A stretch of 64,000 nt of DNA from Bin80 sp965219915 (lineage in GTDB: Bacteria; Bacteroidota; Rhodothermia; Rhodothermales; Bin80), in assembly GCA_965219915.1 (NCBI GenBank), contig OZ244794.1:2170001-2234000 (forward strand). The letters run 5' to 3'. Under the pieces are notes generated by a model. The model was not told where the DNA came from. It worked only from the letters and a program-made list of their open reading frames with translations, and did not search any database. The position numbers were made by a program, and so were the translations under genes. Positions 29,483 to 38,599 of the stretch are shown here, one piece after another. Positions within the stretch are counted from its first letter, which is position 1. Every line of letters begins with the position of its first letter.

Positions 29483-30025
29483 TTTCGGTGTGCAGAAATT
29501 TAGGGAAAAGTTCAATCGTTTTGAGCGTAAGTGAATACCGTTGGGATTCAAGTATAGTTCTATTATCCGAGGGGGGTGCAATCATAATACAGGCGGTTTC
29601 GAGATAATGGTTCTGTGGCGGCTCTTATTTCATAATCAACGCAATGCAGTTTCAACCTGGATACAGGAATGGACTCTTCGAATTGAAGCGTTCTAATGGA
29701 ATTCGAGGGAGACGTATATCAAGAAGTTTCACTGCGCATGTACGTGAGGCGTGCAGCAGTGATGCTTTGATCCATTTGGATTGTGGCAATATCTTCTCAG
29801 GATATGATCGTCGTTAGTGGGAGTGGGGCTGTCTGAATATGTGCCTGTACCGCACCGTGGTAGTGGGGATCTCTCCCGGGTACAATGCTCGGGTTGGGGG
29901 TGAAATGGTAGCCCCCCGGCTAAATGAGAACGATTTGACTTGAGCTAAATTATGGGCCGATAGACCTGTATATTCGTTGTATTCGTAAAGCAGTGTAGCC
30001 TGATTTCATTGGTGTTTTTGATGTA
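29483..30025. other. Divergent intergenic region
   Basis: About 540 bases between the minus-strand lipoprotein gene and the plus-strand MOSC gene. It should hold promoters for both. An imperfect inverted repeat (CTTCGAATT and AATTCGAGG, about 29676-29708) is visible. I see no RNA gene or ORF I would defend. Confidence 0.3.
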
Positions 30026-30829
30026 ATGGTTCTGCGAAGCCTGCACATATATCCGATAAAGTCAACGCATCGCGTTGCCCAGGTCCGTGCCACGGTAAAT
30101 CCTTGGGGACTTTCCGGAGACCGTCGCTGGATGATTGTTGATGAGCACGCGCGATTCCTGACACAACGCGAATTGCCACGTATGGCATTGATTCAGGCGG
30201 TGCCCTATGATGATGGCAGTTTACTTCTGACGGCAAGTGGTCATCGATACCAAACGGTTTCTCTTCCCGGAGAAAGGACAGATATCATAGAGGTTTTGGT
30301 GTGGAAGGATTTAGTACCTGCACAGAAGGCGCCCGAAGAAGCAAGTATTTGGCTCAGTTCCTTTTTGGGCCGCCGCGTTAATCTGGTTTACATGTACGAC
30401 CCCAACCTGCGACAGACGAGTACTGAGTATACCAAACCAGGGACTACAGTCTCATTTGCCGATGGTTATCCACTGCTTTGTACGACAGAAGCTTCGCTTA
30501 CCATGCTGAACGAGAAGCTGCCAACTCCCATTCCTATGGAACGGTTTCGCCCCAACGTAGTGGTATGCGGCGGTACTCCATTTGAAGAGGATACTTGGCA
30601 ACGACTCCGAATAGGGGAGGTTATCTTTACGGTAGTCAAACCGTGTACCCGATGCACTATCACAACGGTGGATCAGGAAACAGCTTCTCGGGGAAAAGAG
30701 CCTTTACGTACGCTGAGCAGTTTTCGGAAAAGGGGTAGTAATGTTTACTTTGGAGAGAACCTTGTGCCCGAATTTACCGGTATCATACATACAGGTGATA
30801 TCGTAGAAGTTCTGGAATTCGATTCCTAG
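30026..30829 (+). CDS. MOSC domain-containing protein (YcbX-like)
   Basis: 267 residues: an N-terminal MOSC beta-barrel (LHIYPIKSTHRVAQVRA, GDRRWMIVDEHARFLTQREL) followed by the MOSC domain (FADGYPLLCTTEASLTMLN, RFRPNVVV). The invariant cysteine lies in VKPCTRCTITTVD, near residues 205-208. Related proteins (E. coli YcbX, mARC) reduce N-hydroxylated compounds with molybdenum cofactor. No ferredoxin domain is fused at the C-terminus, so an electron partner would be separate. Another molybdenum enzyme, MsrP, is encoded 1.1 kb downstream. Confidence 0.87.
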   Translation: MVLRSLHIYPIKSTHRVAQVRATVNPWGLSGDRRWMIVDEHARFLTQRELPRMALIQAVPYDDGSLLLTASGHRYQTVSLPGERTDIIEVLVWKDLVPAQKAPEEASIWLSSFLGRRVNLVYMYDPNLRQTSTEYTKPGTTVSFADGYPLLCTTEASLTMLNEKLPTPIPMERFRPNVVVCGGTPFEEDTWQRLRIGEVIFTVVKPCTRCTITTVDQETASRGKEPLRTLSSFRKRGSNVYFGENLVPEFTGIIHTGDIVEVLEFDS

Positions 30830-30965
30830 TCTCGAATGAGAGATCTTTCATTGTTGTGATGAGTTCTTTGCTTCGGTGTGATTCTTGCTCGGGGCTTGTT
30901 ATTTTTGTGACCGGGTACAGACGATTCCACAATGTGTTCTTGCCAAGGCTCATCATGCGTGTAAT

Positions 30966-31466
30966 ATGAGGCTGCATGTTCTTGTCCTGAATTTTGATTA
31001 CAGTGCGCTTACGGTCTGTACAGCACGTCGTGCAGTTGTGCTTATGCATTTAGATAAGGCAGACCTAGTAGAATGTGTTCCCGGTCGGTTTTTTCGATCC
31101 CCCTCGACCAAATTTCCCTATCCGAGCATTGTGCGACTACGGGGTTACGTACGAGTCCCGTACAGAAACATCATGTTGTCAAGGAAAAACATACTTCGTC
31201 GGGATAGGCACAGGTGCCAGTATTGCAACTGCAGGGAGTCATTGACTGTTGACCACGTATTGCCGAAGTCACGGGGAGGAAGGGACCACTGGACTAACTT
31301 GGTCGCCGCATGCATTGCCTGCAACAATCGAAAGGGCAACCGCACACCTGAAGAGGCCAGGATGCCACTTCGCCGAAAACCTTTTAGACCAAGCCACGTC
31401 ATGTTTATTCGTGATTATGTTGGTGCGGTTGAAGACACATGGAAGCCATATCTGTTTCTGAGCTAG
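30966..31466 (+). CDS. HNH endonuclease family protein
   Basis: 166 residues from the ATG at 30966 (MRLHVLVLNFDYSALTVC), which begins the conserved part; the frame is open to 30885. The C-terminal half is an HNH domain with two zinc-ribbon CxxC pairs (CQYCNC near 85, CIACNNRKGN near 116), the catalytic DHVLPKSRGG and an Asn in WTNLV. Stand-alone proteins of this type are widespread housekeeping genes in Bacteroidota and cyanobacteria and are not tied to a defence system. No methylase or restriction partner is adjacent. Confidence 0.85.
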   Translation: MRLHVLVLNFDYSALTVCTARRAVVLMHLDKADLVECVPGRFFRSPSTKFPYPSIVRLRGYVRVPYRNIMLSRKNILRRDRHRCQYCNCRESLTVDHVLPKSRGGRDHWTNLVAACIACNNRKGNRTPEEARMPLRRKPFRPSHVMFIRDYVGAVEDTWKPYLFLS

Positions 31467-31482
31467 CGGTAGCACCTTCTCA

Positions 31483-31929
31483 ATGGTGAGGCTCATTGCA
31501 AGGCTGTTCTGGGCAATACCGGTAGTACTGACTGGCCTCGCTGCTAACCAGGGGCTGGTTGCTTGGCAACTGAAAACAACATTCGAGCACGGTATCTCTG
31601 CTGTGGCCGAGGTAGGAGGATTTGACACGACCAACCGCGCAGATGTAACCTATGGGTACATTGACCTTAGTGTAATCCTGCCGGATGGTCAAACTATTCG
31701 CCGTGAAAAGATGTCTCTCCCGCAGTCATTGTGGTCTCGTGTAAAAGACCAGGACTCACTCCAGGTGCACGTACGACCGGGGAAGCCACAGGAAATCGTG
31801 ATTGACCGACTGATGCCAGCTCACTGGTTAATAGCAGCTTCCCAGATGGGGATCTGCTTTCTGGGGGCTATCCTGTCTGCCGTGCTGGCTTATTTCTGGA
31901 ACAGATCATTTTCAAGGCAGCGCCGCTAG
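31483..31929 (+). CDS. Two-helix membrane protein, DUF3592-like
   Basis: 148 residues with an N-terminal hydrophobic segment (LIARLFWAIPVVLTGLAAN), a soluble beta-rich loop of about 80 residues (VTYGYIDLSVILPDGQTIR, VHVRPGKPQEIVIDR) and a second membrane helix (GICFLGAILSAVLAYFW) before a basic tail. The arrangement resembles DUF3592 proteins. Function unknown. It lies 16 bases after the HNH gene and its stop is 3 bases from the convergent msrP stop. Confidence 0.6.
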   Translation: MVRLIARLFWAIPVVLTGLAANQGLVAWQLKTTFEHGISAVAEVGGFDTTNRADVTYGYIDLSVILPDGQTIRREKMSLPQSLWSRVKDQDSLQVHVRPGKPQEIVIDRLMPAHWLIAASQMGICFLGAILSAVLAYFWNRSFSRQRR

Positions 31930-31932
31930 TAA

Positions 31933-32961
31933 CTAGCGGACGATCGGGCCACTTGGGATTCGGGGCTCATCGGGATACAAGTGTCCAACCCATTCATCAT
32001 ATCCATTGAATATTTGAGTTCTGATTCGCCGTTCAACGCCCTCGCTTGGCATGAATGTTTCCGATGCCTGCGTCCAGCGCGGGTGGGGGATGTTAGGGTT
32101 CACATTGGACAGAAATCCATATTCTCTGGGTTGCAATTCATTCCAGAAAGTACCGGGCTGCCTCCGCGTAAACTCAATACGTGTGACGGCCTTGGGTCCC
32201 TTATAGCCGTATTTCCAAGGCAGCACCAGTCTTAAAGGTGATCCGTTCTGTTTTGGCAGAGGCTCGCCGTACATACCTACAGCAACAAATGCCAATTCGT
32301 TCATGGCTTCGTCCATCCGTAACGCCTCAAAGTAGGGCCAGGGGTACCAAGTTGCCCGCTTTTGTCCAGGCAGTTGGTCGGGGCGTGAGACACATGTAAA
32401 TTTTACGTATGAAGCTGATGACTTTGGCTCACATCTTTCAATCAGCTTTGCAAGTGGAAATCCTGTCCAGGGGATGGTCATGGACCATGCCTCCACACAG
32501 CGAAAACGACAAACGCGTTCCTCCAGGGGCATCGATTTAATAAGGTCCTCGAGATCCCAGGTCTGTCTCTTTGCAACTTGCCCACGCACTTCCAGCGTCC
32601 ATGGGAAAGGTTTATAGTCATCAACCAGTGGCCAGACATTCTTCAGATTACCCTGATTAATAAACTCGTAGAAGTTGTTGTACGAGGAGGCAACAAGGCG
32701 CTCGGTAATTTCTCTTTCAGGTACCTGGTAGGCTTCATTGCGTGGGGCGGGAAAGCCGTCACGTGGCGCGTTTTTTGGGATCTTGTCCAGAGGGCCATCC
32801 ACCATACTCCTGCTTTCCGCGGAGCATCCTCCCATAGCAGCAAACCCTATGGATCCCAGGCCAAGAGCTTTAATAAACTTGCGCCTGTTTGTGTAAGCAG
32901 CCTTGGTCGTGCACGCACTTTCGGGAAGCGTCCAGTCTGGTCGGAGAATTACGTTTGCCAT
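31933..32961 (-). CDS. msrP: Protein-methionine-sulfoxide reductase catalytic subunit MsrP
   Basis: 342-residue molybdopterin enzyme that repairs oxidised methionines in periplasmic proteins. A Tat signal is present (TNRRKFIKALG, residues 24-34). The sulfite-oxidase fold carries the molybdenum-ligand cysteine at 155 (CRFRCVEAWSM), followed by TCVSRPDQLPGQ and LPWKYGYKGPK. The C-terminus (GFLSNVNPNIPHPRW) is typical of the family. Its membrane haem partner MsrQ is not beside it. The start codon lies 51 bases from the divergent methyltransferase gene, so the two share a short promoter region. Confidence 0.93.
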   Translation of the reverse strand: MANVILRPDWTLPESACTTKAAYTNRRKFIKALGLGSIGFAAMGGCSAESRSMVDGPLDKIPKNAPRDGFPAPRNEAYQVPEREITERLVASSYNNFYEFINQGNLKNVWPLVDDYKPFPWTLEVRGQVAKRQTWDLEDLIKSMPLEERVCRFRCVEAWSMTIPWTGFPLAKLIERCEPKSSASYVKFTCVSRPDQLPGQKRATWYPWPYFEALRMDEAMNELAFVAVGMYGEPLPKQNGSPLRLVLPWKYGYKGPKAVTRIEFTRRQPGTFWNELQPREYGFLSNVNPNIPHPRWTQASETFMPSEGVERRIRTQIFNGYDEWVGHLYPDEPRIPSGPIVR

Positions 32962-33012
32962 TTTCTAGAAACTCTTAAATTTGGACTTGAACCAAGTTCA
33001 CTATGAACAGAA

Positions 33013-33711
33013 GTGAAAGATCCAAAAGCATTTAACTTTGACGGCGATTACGGCGAGGAGTATAAAGAACTTGCCAGCCGTGTAATCCCTGGGTATAACG
33101 AATATTTTGTAGCCACGCTTGCACTGCTGCAGGAAAGATTGAAGAAAGATGCCAGACTTCTGATTGTAGGTTGCGGTACAGGCCGAGAATTGGAAGTCTT
33201 TGCTCCGTCAGCTAGAGACTGGAGGTTTGATTGTGTTGATCCCTCCAGATCTATGATAGAGTATTCTCAAAAGGTAGCCCAGCGTCTGGGTGTGCTCTCA
33301 CGTGTGCAGTTTCATAATTGTTACACGCATGAACTTGAGCTTGATCACCGGTTTGATGCGGCCACAGTCATCAATGTAATGCATTTTCTTCTGGATAATG
33401 GACCTAAGGACACACTCATGCAGAGTGTTGTTCAGCGGGTCAAACCTGGGGGAACGATTGTGCTCTTTGATTTGCATGGTGATCCCTCCAAGGCTTATTT
33501 CAAGCTTTTTTATAGCGCGTGGATCCGTTACATGGACCATCGTGGTTACACGGGAAAGAAGAAGGATCGTTTGCTCAAAAGGCTTAAAGCCGGAATTGCC
33601 TATGTCGGTGAGGACCGGATTATGGAGATATGTCAAACTGCCGGCCTGAAGCTTATTCGCCCATACTGGGGGGGACTGCTCTACACGGGATGGATGTTTG
33701 AGCGTCTGTAA
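33013..33711 (+). CDS. Class I SAM-dependent methyltransferase
   Basis: 232 residues with a Rossmann-type SAM-binding domain: motif I LLIVGCGTGRELEVF (about 49-63), an acidic residue after beta 2 in FDCVDPS, and the later segments ATVINVMHFLL and VKPGGTIVLFDLHGD. The start is a GTG, since the ATG at 33003 is out of frame. The substrate is unknown. It is divergent from msrP. Confidence 0.82.
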   Translation: MKDPKAFNFDGDYGEEYKELASRVIPGYNEYFVATLALLQERLKKDARLLIVGCGTGRELEVFAPSARDWRFDCVDPSRSMIEYSQKVAQRLGVLSRVQFHNCYTHELELDHRFDAATVINVMHFLLDNGPKDTLMQSVVQRVKPGGTIVLFDLHGDPSKAYFKLFYSAWIRYMDHRGYTGKKKDRLLKRLKAGIAYVGEDRIMEICQTAGLKLIRPYWGGLLYTGWMFERL

Positions 33712-33873
33712 TTTTCCTGCAATTACTTGGCTCTGCAGAAAAAAACTTTTGATGGCAGCTGGACAGTAACCAAGGGCCCTACATCAAAATAACCTGTCAA
33801 CAACGCAGCATCCTGCCGCGGTCTCATCCACCATTCCCAGACATGCGTGGGGGGTATGGCCAGTATGTGTAGA

Positions 33874-35160
33874 TCAAGTTTCGGGGTAGATCCAGGGCTC
33901 ACGATATGGACGACGCATTAATGTCTGAGCAGCCGGGTCACCAATTATCGTGTCCTGGTTGCTGTCCCATTGGATTGATCGACCAATCTTTAGCGAGAGC
34001 ATGGCTGCAAGGCACATATTCGTTGCTCTGTACCCATACTCAATATCGCAGGAGGGGAGGCTGGAGCTTTCAATTGAACGAATAAAATCATCCCAGAGTG
34101 CGCGGATATTCTGACTATCCGGTTGGTCCAATTGTGGATCTTCATGAGTGACAGGCTCACGATCATCGCTCGGATAAAATGTCCAGCCATCAAGCCAGCC
34201 AAGGTGTAGGGTGCCCTTGGTACCGTAGAAGTAGCAACCAATGTTCGATTTCTCAGCATTATTTCCTCCATAGAGACGATGCTCCCAGGTGGCCGTGTAT
34301 TTTTCGAATGCGAACGTAGCTACTTGTGTATCGGGAGCATCACTGGAATCTTTACGGATATGTCGCCCGCCAACAGATGAAATTGTGTGAGGAAACGGCT
34401 CTTCATCCATGAACCAGAGGATCTGATCAAGCCAATGGATCCCCCAGTCCCCGAGTTGACCGTTGGCAAAATCCAGGTACTGTCTGAAACCGCGTGGATG
34501 AATTGATGGATTGAAAGGGCGATAGGGTGCTGGGCCAACCCAACGGTCCCAGTCGAGCCCTTCCGGTATGTCGCTGTCTGGTGTAATCTGTCTAGGTCCT
34601 CCACCGTAGTGTACGAAAGCACGAACACTGCCTATATCTCCAACCCTGCCCGATTTGAAGAAGTCACGGGCGGACAGATTATGCGGAGAGACACGGCGAT
34701 GCGTTCCAACCTGCACGATACGATTTGTCCGTCGCGCCGTTTGGAGCATCGCTTTCCCTTCATCAATAGTATGGCTGATTGGTTTTTCAAGATATACATG
34801 GGCCCCTGACTCAAGAGCCGAAATAGTCGGAAGCGCATGCCAGTGATCTGGGGTAGCAACGATTGCAATGTCGCAATCCTCACGCGAAAGGGCTTCCTCG
34901 TATTCCTTGTATATCCGCGGCCGGGTCCCCGTAAGTGCCTCCACTTCCTCTGCTGCACCTTCCAGATGCGTGGTATCTACGTCGCAGAGAGCAACGGGAT
35001 CAATCGTGCCCGAGGCAAGAGCAGTGCGCAGGATGTTCATCCCCCACCAACCGGAACCTATCAATACGGTTCGATACCCCTGAGAGCGTGGGACTGTACG
35101 TATGAAGGGACCAACGGCAGCAGCAAGTACAGCTTTACGCACAAAATCTCTCCGGTCCAT
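33874..35160 (-). CDS. Tat-exported Gfo/Idh/MocA family oxidoreductase
   Basis: 428 residues. The N-terminus has a twin-arginine signal (MDRRDFVRKAVLAAAVGP). The NAD(P)-binding Rossmann fold follows (VLIGSGWWGMN, about 32-42) with the conserved EKPISHT motif (Lys near 126) and the C-terminal substrate domain (GDWGIHWLDQILWF). Exported members of this family act on sugars or cyclitols in several Bacteroidota and Planctomycetota. Its ATG overlaps the stop of the upstream gene by one base (TAATG), so the two are translationally coupled. Confidence 0.88.
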   Translation of the reverse strand: MDRRDFVRKAVLAAAVGPFIRTVPRSQGYRTVLIGSGWWGMNILRTALASGTIDPVALCDVDTTHLEGAAEEVEALTGTRPRIYKEYEEALSREDCDIAIVATPDHWHALPTISALESGAHVYLEKPISHTIDEGKAMLQTARRTNRIVQVGTHRRVSPHNLSARDFFKSGRVGDIGSVRAFVHYGGGPRQITPDSDIPEGLDWDRWVGPAPYRPFNPSIHPRGFRQYLDFANGQLGDWGIHWLDQILWFMDEEPFPHTISSVGGRHIRKDSSDAPDTQVATFAFEKYTATWEHRLYGGNNAEKSNIGCYFYGTKGTLHLGWLDGWTFYPSDDREPVTHEDPQLDQPDSQNIRALWDDFIRSIESSSLPSCDIEYGYRATNMCLAAMLSLKIGRSIQWDSNQDTIIGDPAAQTLMRRPYREPWIYPET

Positions 35161-36470
35161 TATTGTGCTTCCTTGTCCCAGTCTTGGACACTTGAAATAT
35201 TCGGCACACCATAATGCTCACCGTTCCAACCTTCAAAACCATCCATCTTGAAGGTCCAGAAACCCGTAGTCATATCGCTAACCGCGATAAGCCCATCTTC
35301 GTTACGAACATCAACTCCAAACGCGCCATTTATCACCGAAATCCATTCGTGGGTGGGTGGCCCATGGTAAGTGTCAAAGTAGCCTACTGTTTGCGGGTTG
35401 AGTGGGTCTTCAAGGCTAAAAATCTGAAGTCCGTCCAAGTACCCAGAAACAAAAACGTATGGCCAACGCACCTCGTGGTTATGCACAAGATTACGCCAAT
35501 CTGCGGTCCATGCTGATATGGGTTCGCGAATATTTGTTTGCTCTCCATCCAAAGCAGGTTTCAGATCAAAAATGCGCAGAGGCGCATACTGGTACTCGGC
35601 CTCTGCAACGGCATAGCGGCCGTCGGGGCTTGGAGTAAAAGTATGTCCCCAATCAACTCCTGAGACATTCGTCAGCGTAACCCTCAATTCCGGATTATCA
35701 AGGTCGGAGATATCCCATACATAGTATCCTCCGGTTCCACCACCGTAGAAGCGATCCTCGCCGGTATCTGGATGAAAAGCAGCATAAAGGTCGTGGTATG
35801 ACGTATACCGACTGTCTCTTCCAGGAACTTCCGGTAGTGGTATATGAGCAATGAGTGCACCCTCCACGTTTCCGTTTACGATTTCTACGAGATCATAAAC
35901 GTGTGCTTTTCCGGTTCGGACAGTAGTGAGGAGTAAAGGGTGACCATTGGAATGGCGATAAATGAAGATATTGTGAAACCCTCCCGGGAATTCGGGTATG
36001 TGGATTCGAGCGATCTCTCTCACGGAATTGGGATCGGGAAGTCCAGTTACATCAAACACTACCGCACCAAGGTCAGATTGAGGTCCTTGAGCAAATTCAA
36101 ATGACTGGACAACGTAATACTTATTGTCCCACTTGAAGTACTTAACGTCCATGCCTCCCCGATTCATTAGCAGATCCTGATCCTCAAGACGCCAACGCAG
36201 CAGTACTTTCGGAGCTGAGGGGTTACTAAGGTCAATAATATCCATTCCCTTCGGACCGTCCTCAAGGATAGATGCCCGTCCCACATAAGCATATGGGCGG
36301 TTCATTTCCTGCTCGAGTTCCATATCAGTAACGGTCATTCGACCTCCCAAAGGTTGATGTCCTAGTACAGTGATATTTTCTGAACCAGGGTTTTCGGGGG
36401 TCCACTGCGCTTGGGTATCTGGAATGGACGCAAGGCAGGCCAAGGCTAACAGGGTATAGGTTATGCGCAT
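35160..36470 (-). CDS. Secreted LVIVD/beta-propeller-like protein
   Basis: 436 residues from the ATG at 36470, which starts a signal peptide (MRITYTLLALACLASIP, cleavage near TQAQW). The frame is open to 36515. The rest resembles LVIVD-repeat propellers: short repeated blade motifs MDIIDLSNPSAPKVL, YYVWDISDLDNPELRV, LQIFSLEDPLNPQTVG. Several aspartates and histidines are conserved within the blades, but no catalytic function can be named. It precedes and overlaps the oxidoreductase gene, suggesting a shared periplasmic role. Confidence 0.7.
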   Translation of the reverse strand: MRITYTLLALACLASIPDTQAQWTPENPGSENITVLGHQPLGGRMTVTDMELEQEMNRPYAYVGRASILEDGPKGMDIIDLSNPSAPKVLLRWRLEDQDLLMNRGGMDVKYFKWDNKYYVVQSFEFAQGPQSDLGAVVFDVTGLPDPNSVREIARIHIPEFPGGFHNIFIYRHSNGHPLLLTTVRTGKAHVYDLVEIVNGNVEGALIAHIPLPEVPGRDSRYTSYHDLYAAFHPDTGEDRFYGGGTGGYYVWDISDLDNPELRVTLTNVSGVDWGHTFTPSPDGRYAVAEAEYQYAPLRIFDLKPALDGEQTNIREPISAWTADWRNLVHNHEVRWPYVFVSGYLDGLQIFSLEDPLNPQTVGYFDTYHGPPTHEWISVINGAFGVDVRNEDGLIAVSDMTTGFWTFKMDGFEGWNGEHYGVPNISSVQDWDKEAQ

Positions 36471-36682
36471 TTTAAACTCAGGTAAGACGATAGATGAGTT
36501 GACAAGATACAGCATAGATAGCTATGTGATTATTACTCATATAAAGAACTCTAGAACACCTGCGAATTGGCGATTTTGGGTTTTGTGGGGCGTACAGTTT
36601 ACTCTTTCGCTCAGCGTATCCAGTTTTTGCGTTAGCTTATCCCAAGAAGAGGGTCGGAAGTTCACATGGCATCATTTCCCGC

Positions 36683-37366
36683 TTATAGTTTTGTAAAAGT
36701 CCCATAGGGATAGAGCGGAGCCAATTTTTCTGGTGGAGTACCCATGTGGTATTGCAGCCACAGCCTAAGATTGTGGCACTGCTGCCTTAAATGTCCATAC
36801 TGTTCAAATCTCCGATAGGCAGTTGTTACTGACATTTGAACATAGTGAAAACTTTTTCGGCGGTGCAGTTGCCTTACAAACTGGAGGTCTTCAAAGATCG
36901 GAACTTCTGGGAAACCGCCCAATGTTTCAAAAACATCGCGTCGGATAAAGATTCCGCGGTCTCCAAAACAGAGCCTATGCCATGGCAACCGTGCACATGC
37001 GGCATAAATGCTGGGCCAGAATCCTGTGGGATCAAACTTCAGAGAAAATATGCCGGCTTCCAGCGATCCCTGATAAAATAGCTGTCTCAAGTGATCCAGT
37101 GCTCCTGGTGGTAGACGTGAATCAGCGTGGAGAAAAACGAGCAGTTCGCCCTCTGCCATATGTGCTCCTGCATTCATTTGATGCGCGCGACCTCGGGCAA
37201 CCCGAATAACCTTCGCGCAGGACGAGGCAATCTGGCAAGTCTCATCCGTCGAAGCTCCGTCTGCGACAATGATCTCCCAGGGTGGGGATTGTGCTCTAAC
37301 GGAGTCAAGAGCGGCCTGGATATAGGCTCCCTCGTTATAGGTCGGAATTACGACAGAGCAGATCAA
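36683..37366 (-). CDS. Family 2 glycosyltransferase, TIGR04283 type
   Basis: 227-residue GT-A glycosyltransferase. It has the N-terminal VVIPTYNEGAYIQAALDSV, the acidic ADGASTDET, then RGRAHQMNAGA, FLHADSRLPPGAL, GDRGIFIRRDVFETLGGFPE and FEDLQFVRQL, the pattern of TIGR04283 enzymes, some of which are linked to arsenosugar synthesis. The start is a TTG, because a stop lies three codons upstream and no ATG is available. It follows pgk by 16 bases on the same strand and is probably expressed with gap and pgk. The acceptor is unknown. Confidence 0.8.
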   Translation of the reverse strand: MICSVVIPTYNEGAYIQAALDSVRAQSPPWEIIVADGASTDETCQIASSCAKVIRVARGRAHQMNAGAHMAEGELLVFLHADSRLPPGALDHLRQLFYQGSLEAGIFSLKFDPTGFWPSIYAACARLPWHRLCFGDRGIFIRRDVFETLGGFPEVPIFEDLQFVRQLHRRKSFHYVQMSVTTAYRRFEQYGHLRQQCHNLRLWLQYHMGTPPEKLAPLYPYGTFTKL

Positions 37367-37382
37367 TGCAGTTCAGGAGAGA

Positions 37383-38585
37383 TTACGGTTTATCGGTCAG
37401 TGCCACAAGCCCAGGAAGAGCCTTGCCCTCCAGAAAGTCGAGCATCGCACCACCTCCGGTTGACACGTGTGTCACCTGGCTATCCAAACCAGTCCGTTTA
37501 ATGGCAGCCACAGAATCACCACCCCCTACGATGGTTTCCGCACCTTGATCGGTCGACTTAGCCACAGCATGCGCCATCGCATTTGTCCCTGAGGCAAAGG
37601 CTGTAACTTCAAATACGCCCATGGGGCCATTCCAAATACAGGTTCCAGCCTGTAGCACCTTCTCTGTGTATAGTGCAATAGTCTCGGGGCCGATATCCAA
37701 TCCCATGAAATCGTTTTCAATGGAGCCGGACAGGACCCGACGTCCTTCCGGTTTATCTATAGCCGTACTGACAACATGATCACAGGGCAGGAGGAGTTTC
37801 CCCGCGGCTTTATCGAGTATTTCTCGGGCATCGTCCAGACGATCTTCCTCCACGAGTGAGTTCCCCACAGAAATTCCCTTTGCTTTGAGGAAAGTATAGG
37901 CCATTGCTCCACCGATCAGGATATGATCCGCGATGTCAGTCAGGTTCGTGATGACGCCCATCTTATCGGAGACTTTTGCTCCTCCCAATAGGGCAACTGT
38001 GGGCGGATGGGGAGACTCAAGTACATTGCCCAGTTGTACTAACTCTTTTTCCAATAGGAATCCCGCTGCGGCGAGTGAAGCGTGCTTCGCAACTCCCACG
38101 TTTGAAGCATGTGCCCGGTGAGCAGTTCCAAAAGCATCGTTGACAAACACGTCTCCAAGCTTTGCTAGGTCTGCAGCAAAGTCTGGGTCGTTTGTTGTTT
38201 CACCAGGAAAGTAGCGTGTGTTTTCGAGCAGAATCACACTTCCAAAAGGCATGGCCTGGATTGTTTTCTCTACGATGTTTCCGATCGTCTCACTGGAGAA
38301 TCTAGGCATCGTACCCAATAGGTCACCCAAGCGATCTGCAACAGGGGCCAGGCTGTATCGTGGGTCGGGTTTTCCTTTAGGGCGCCCTAAATGGCTCATT
38401 AGGACTGCTTTTCCATTGGCCTCTCTGATAGCCTCGATAGTGGGCAGTGCAGCACGAATACGTGTATCGTCAGCGACCTCGTAACGACCGGACTCGTCCC
38501 CCTCTCGTAGGGGAACATTAAAGTCTACCCGCACAAGAACGCACTTCCCCCCTAAATCTAGGTCCTTCAGTGTCAATTTCTCCAT
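37383..38585 (-). CDS. pgk: Phosphoglycerate kinase
   Basis: 400 residues from the ATG at 38585 (MEKLTLKDLDLGGKCVLVRV). The frame is open to 38660, overlapping gap. It catalyses the ATP-forming step of glycolysis from 1,3-bisphosphoglycerate. Visible motifs are VDFNVPL, LMSHLGRPKGKPDPRYSL, FVNDAFGTAHRAHAS, GGAKVSDK and the C-terminal GGGDSVAA nucleotide-binding loop. It lies 14 bases downstream of gap in a classical gap-pgk pair. Confidence 0.97.
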   Translation of the reverse strand: MEKLTLKDLDLGGKCVLVRVDFNVPLREGDESGRYEVADDTRIRAALPTIEAIREANGKAVLMSHLGRPKGKPDPRYSLAPVADRLGDLLGTMPRFSSETIGNIVEKTIQAMPFGSVILLENTRYFPGETTNDPDFAADLAKLGDVFVNDAFGTAHRAHASNVGVAKHASLAAAGFLLEKELVQLGNVLESPHPPTVALLGGAKVSDKMGVITNLTDIADHILIGGAMAYTFLKAKGISVGNSLVEEDRLDDAREILDKAAGKLLLPCDHVVSTAIDKPEGRRVLSGSIENDFMGLDIGPETIALYTEKVLQAGTCIWNGPMGVFEVTAFASGTNAMAHAVAKSTDQGAETIVGGGDSVAAIKRTGLDSQVTHVSTGGGAMLDFLEGKALPGLVALTDKP

Positions 38586-38599
38586 AGCGGGCCTGTAAT

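Noticed and set aside
29676..29708. Inverted repeat CTTCGAATT...AATTCGAGG
   Set aside because: Imperfect, with a 15-base loop, no T-tract and no neighbouring gene to terminate. Could be chance.
30885..31466. HNH gene as part of a defence system
   Set aside because: No nuclease, methylase or phage-related partner is adjacent, and single HNH proteins of this type are common housekeeping genes in this group.
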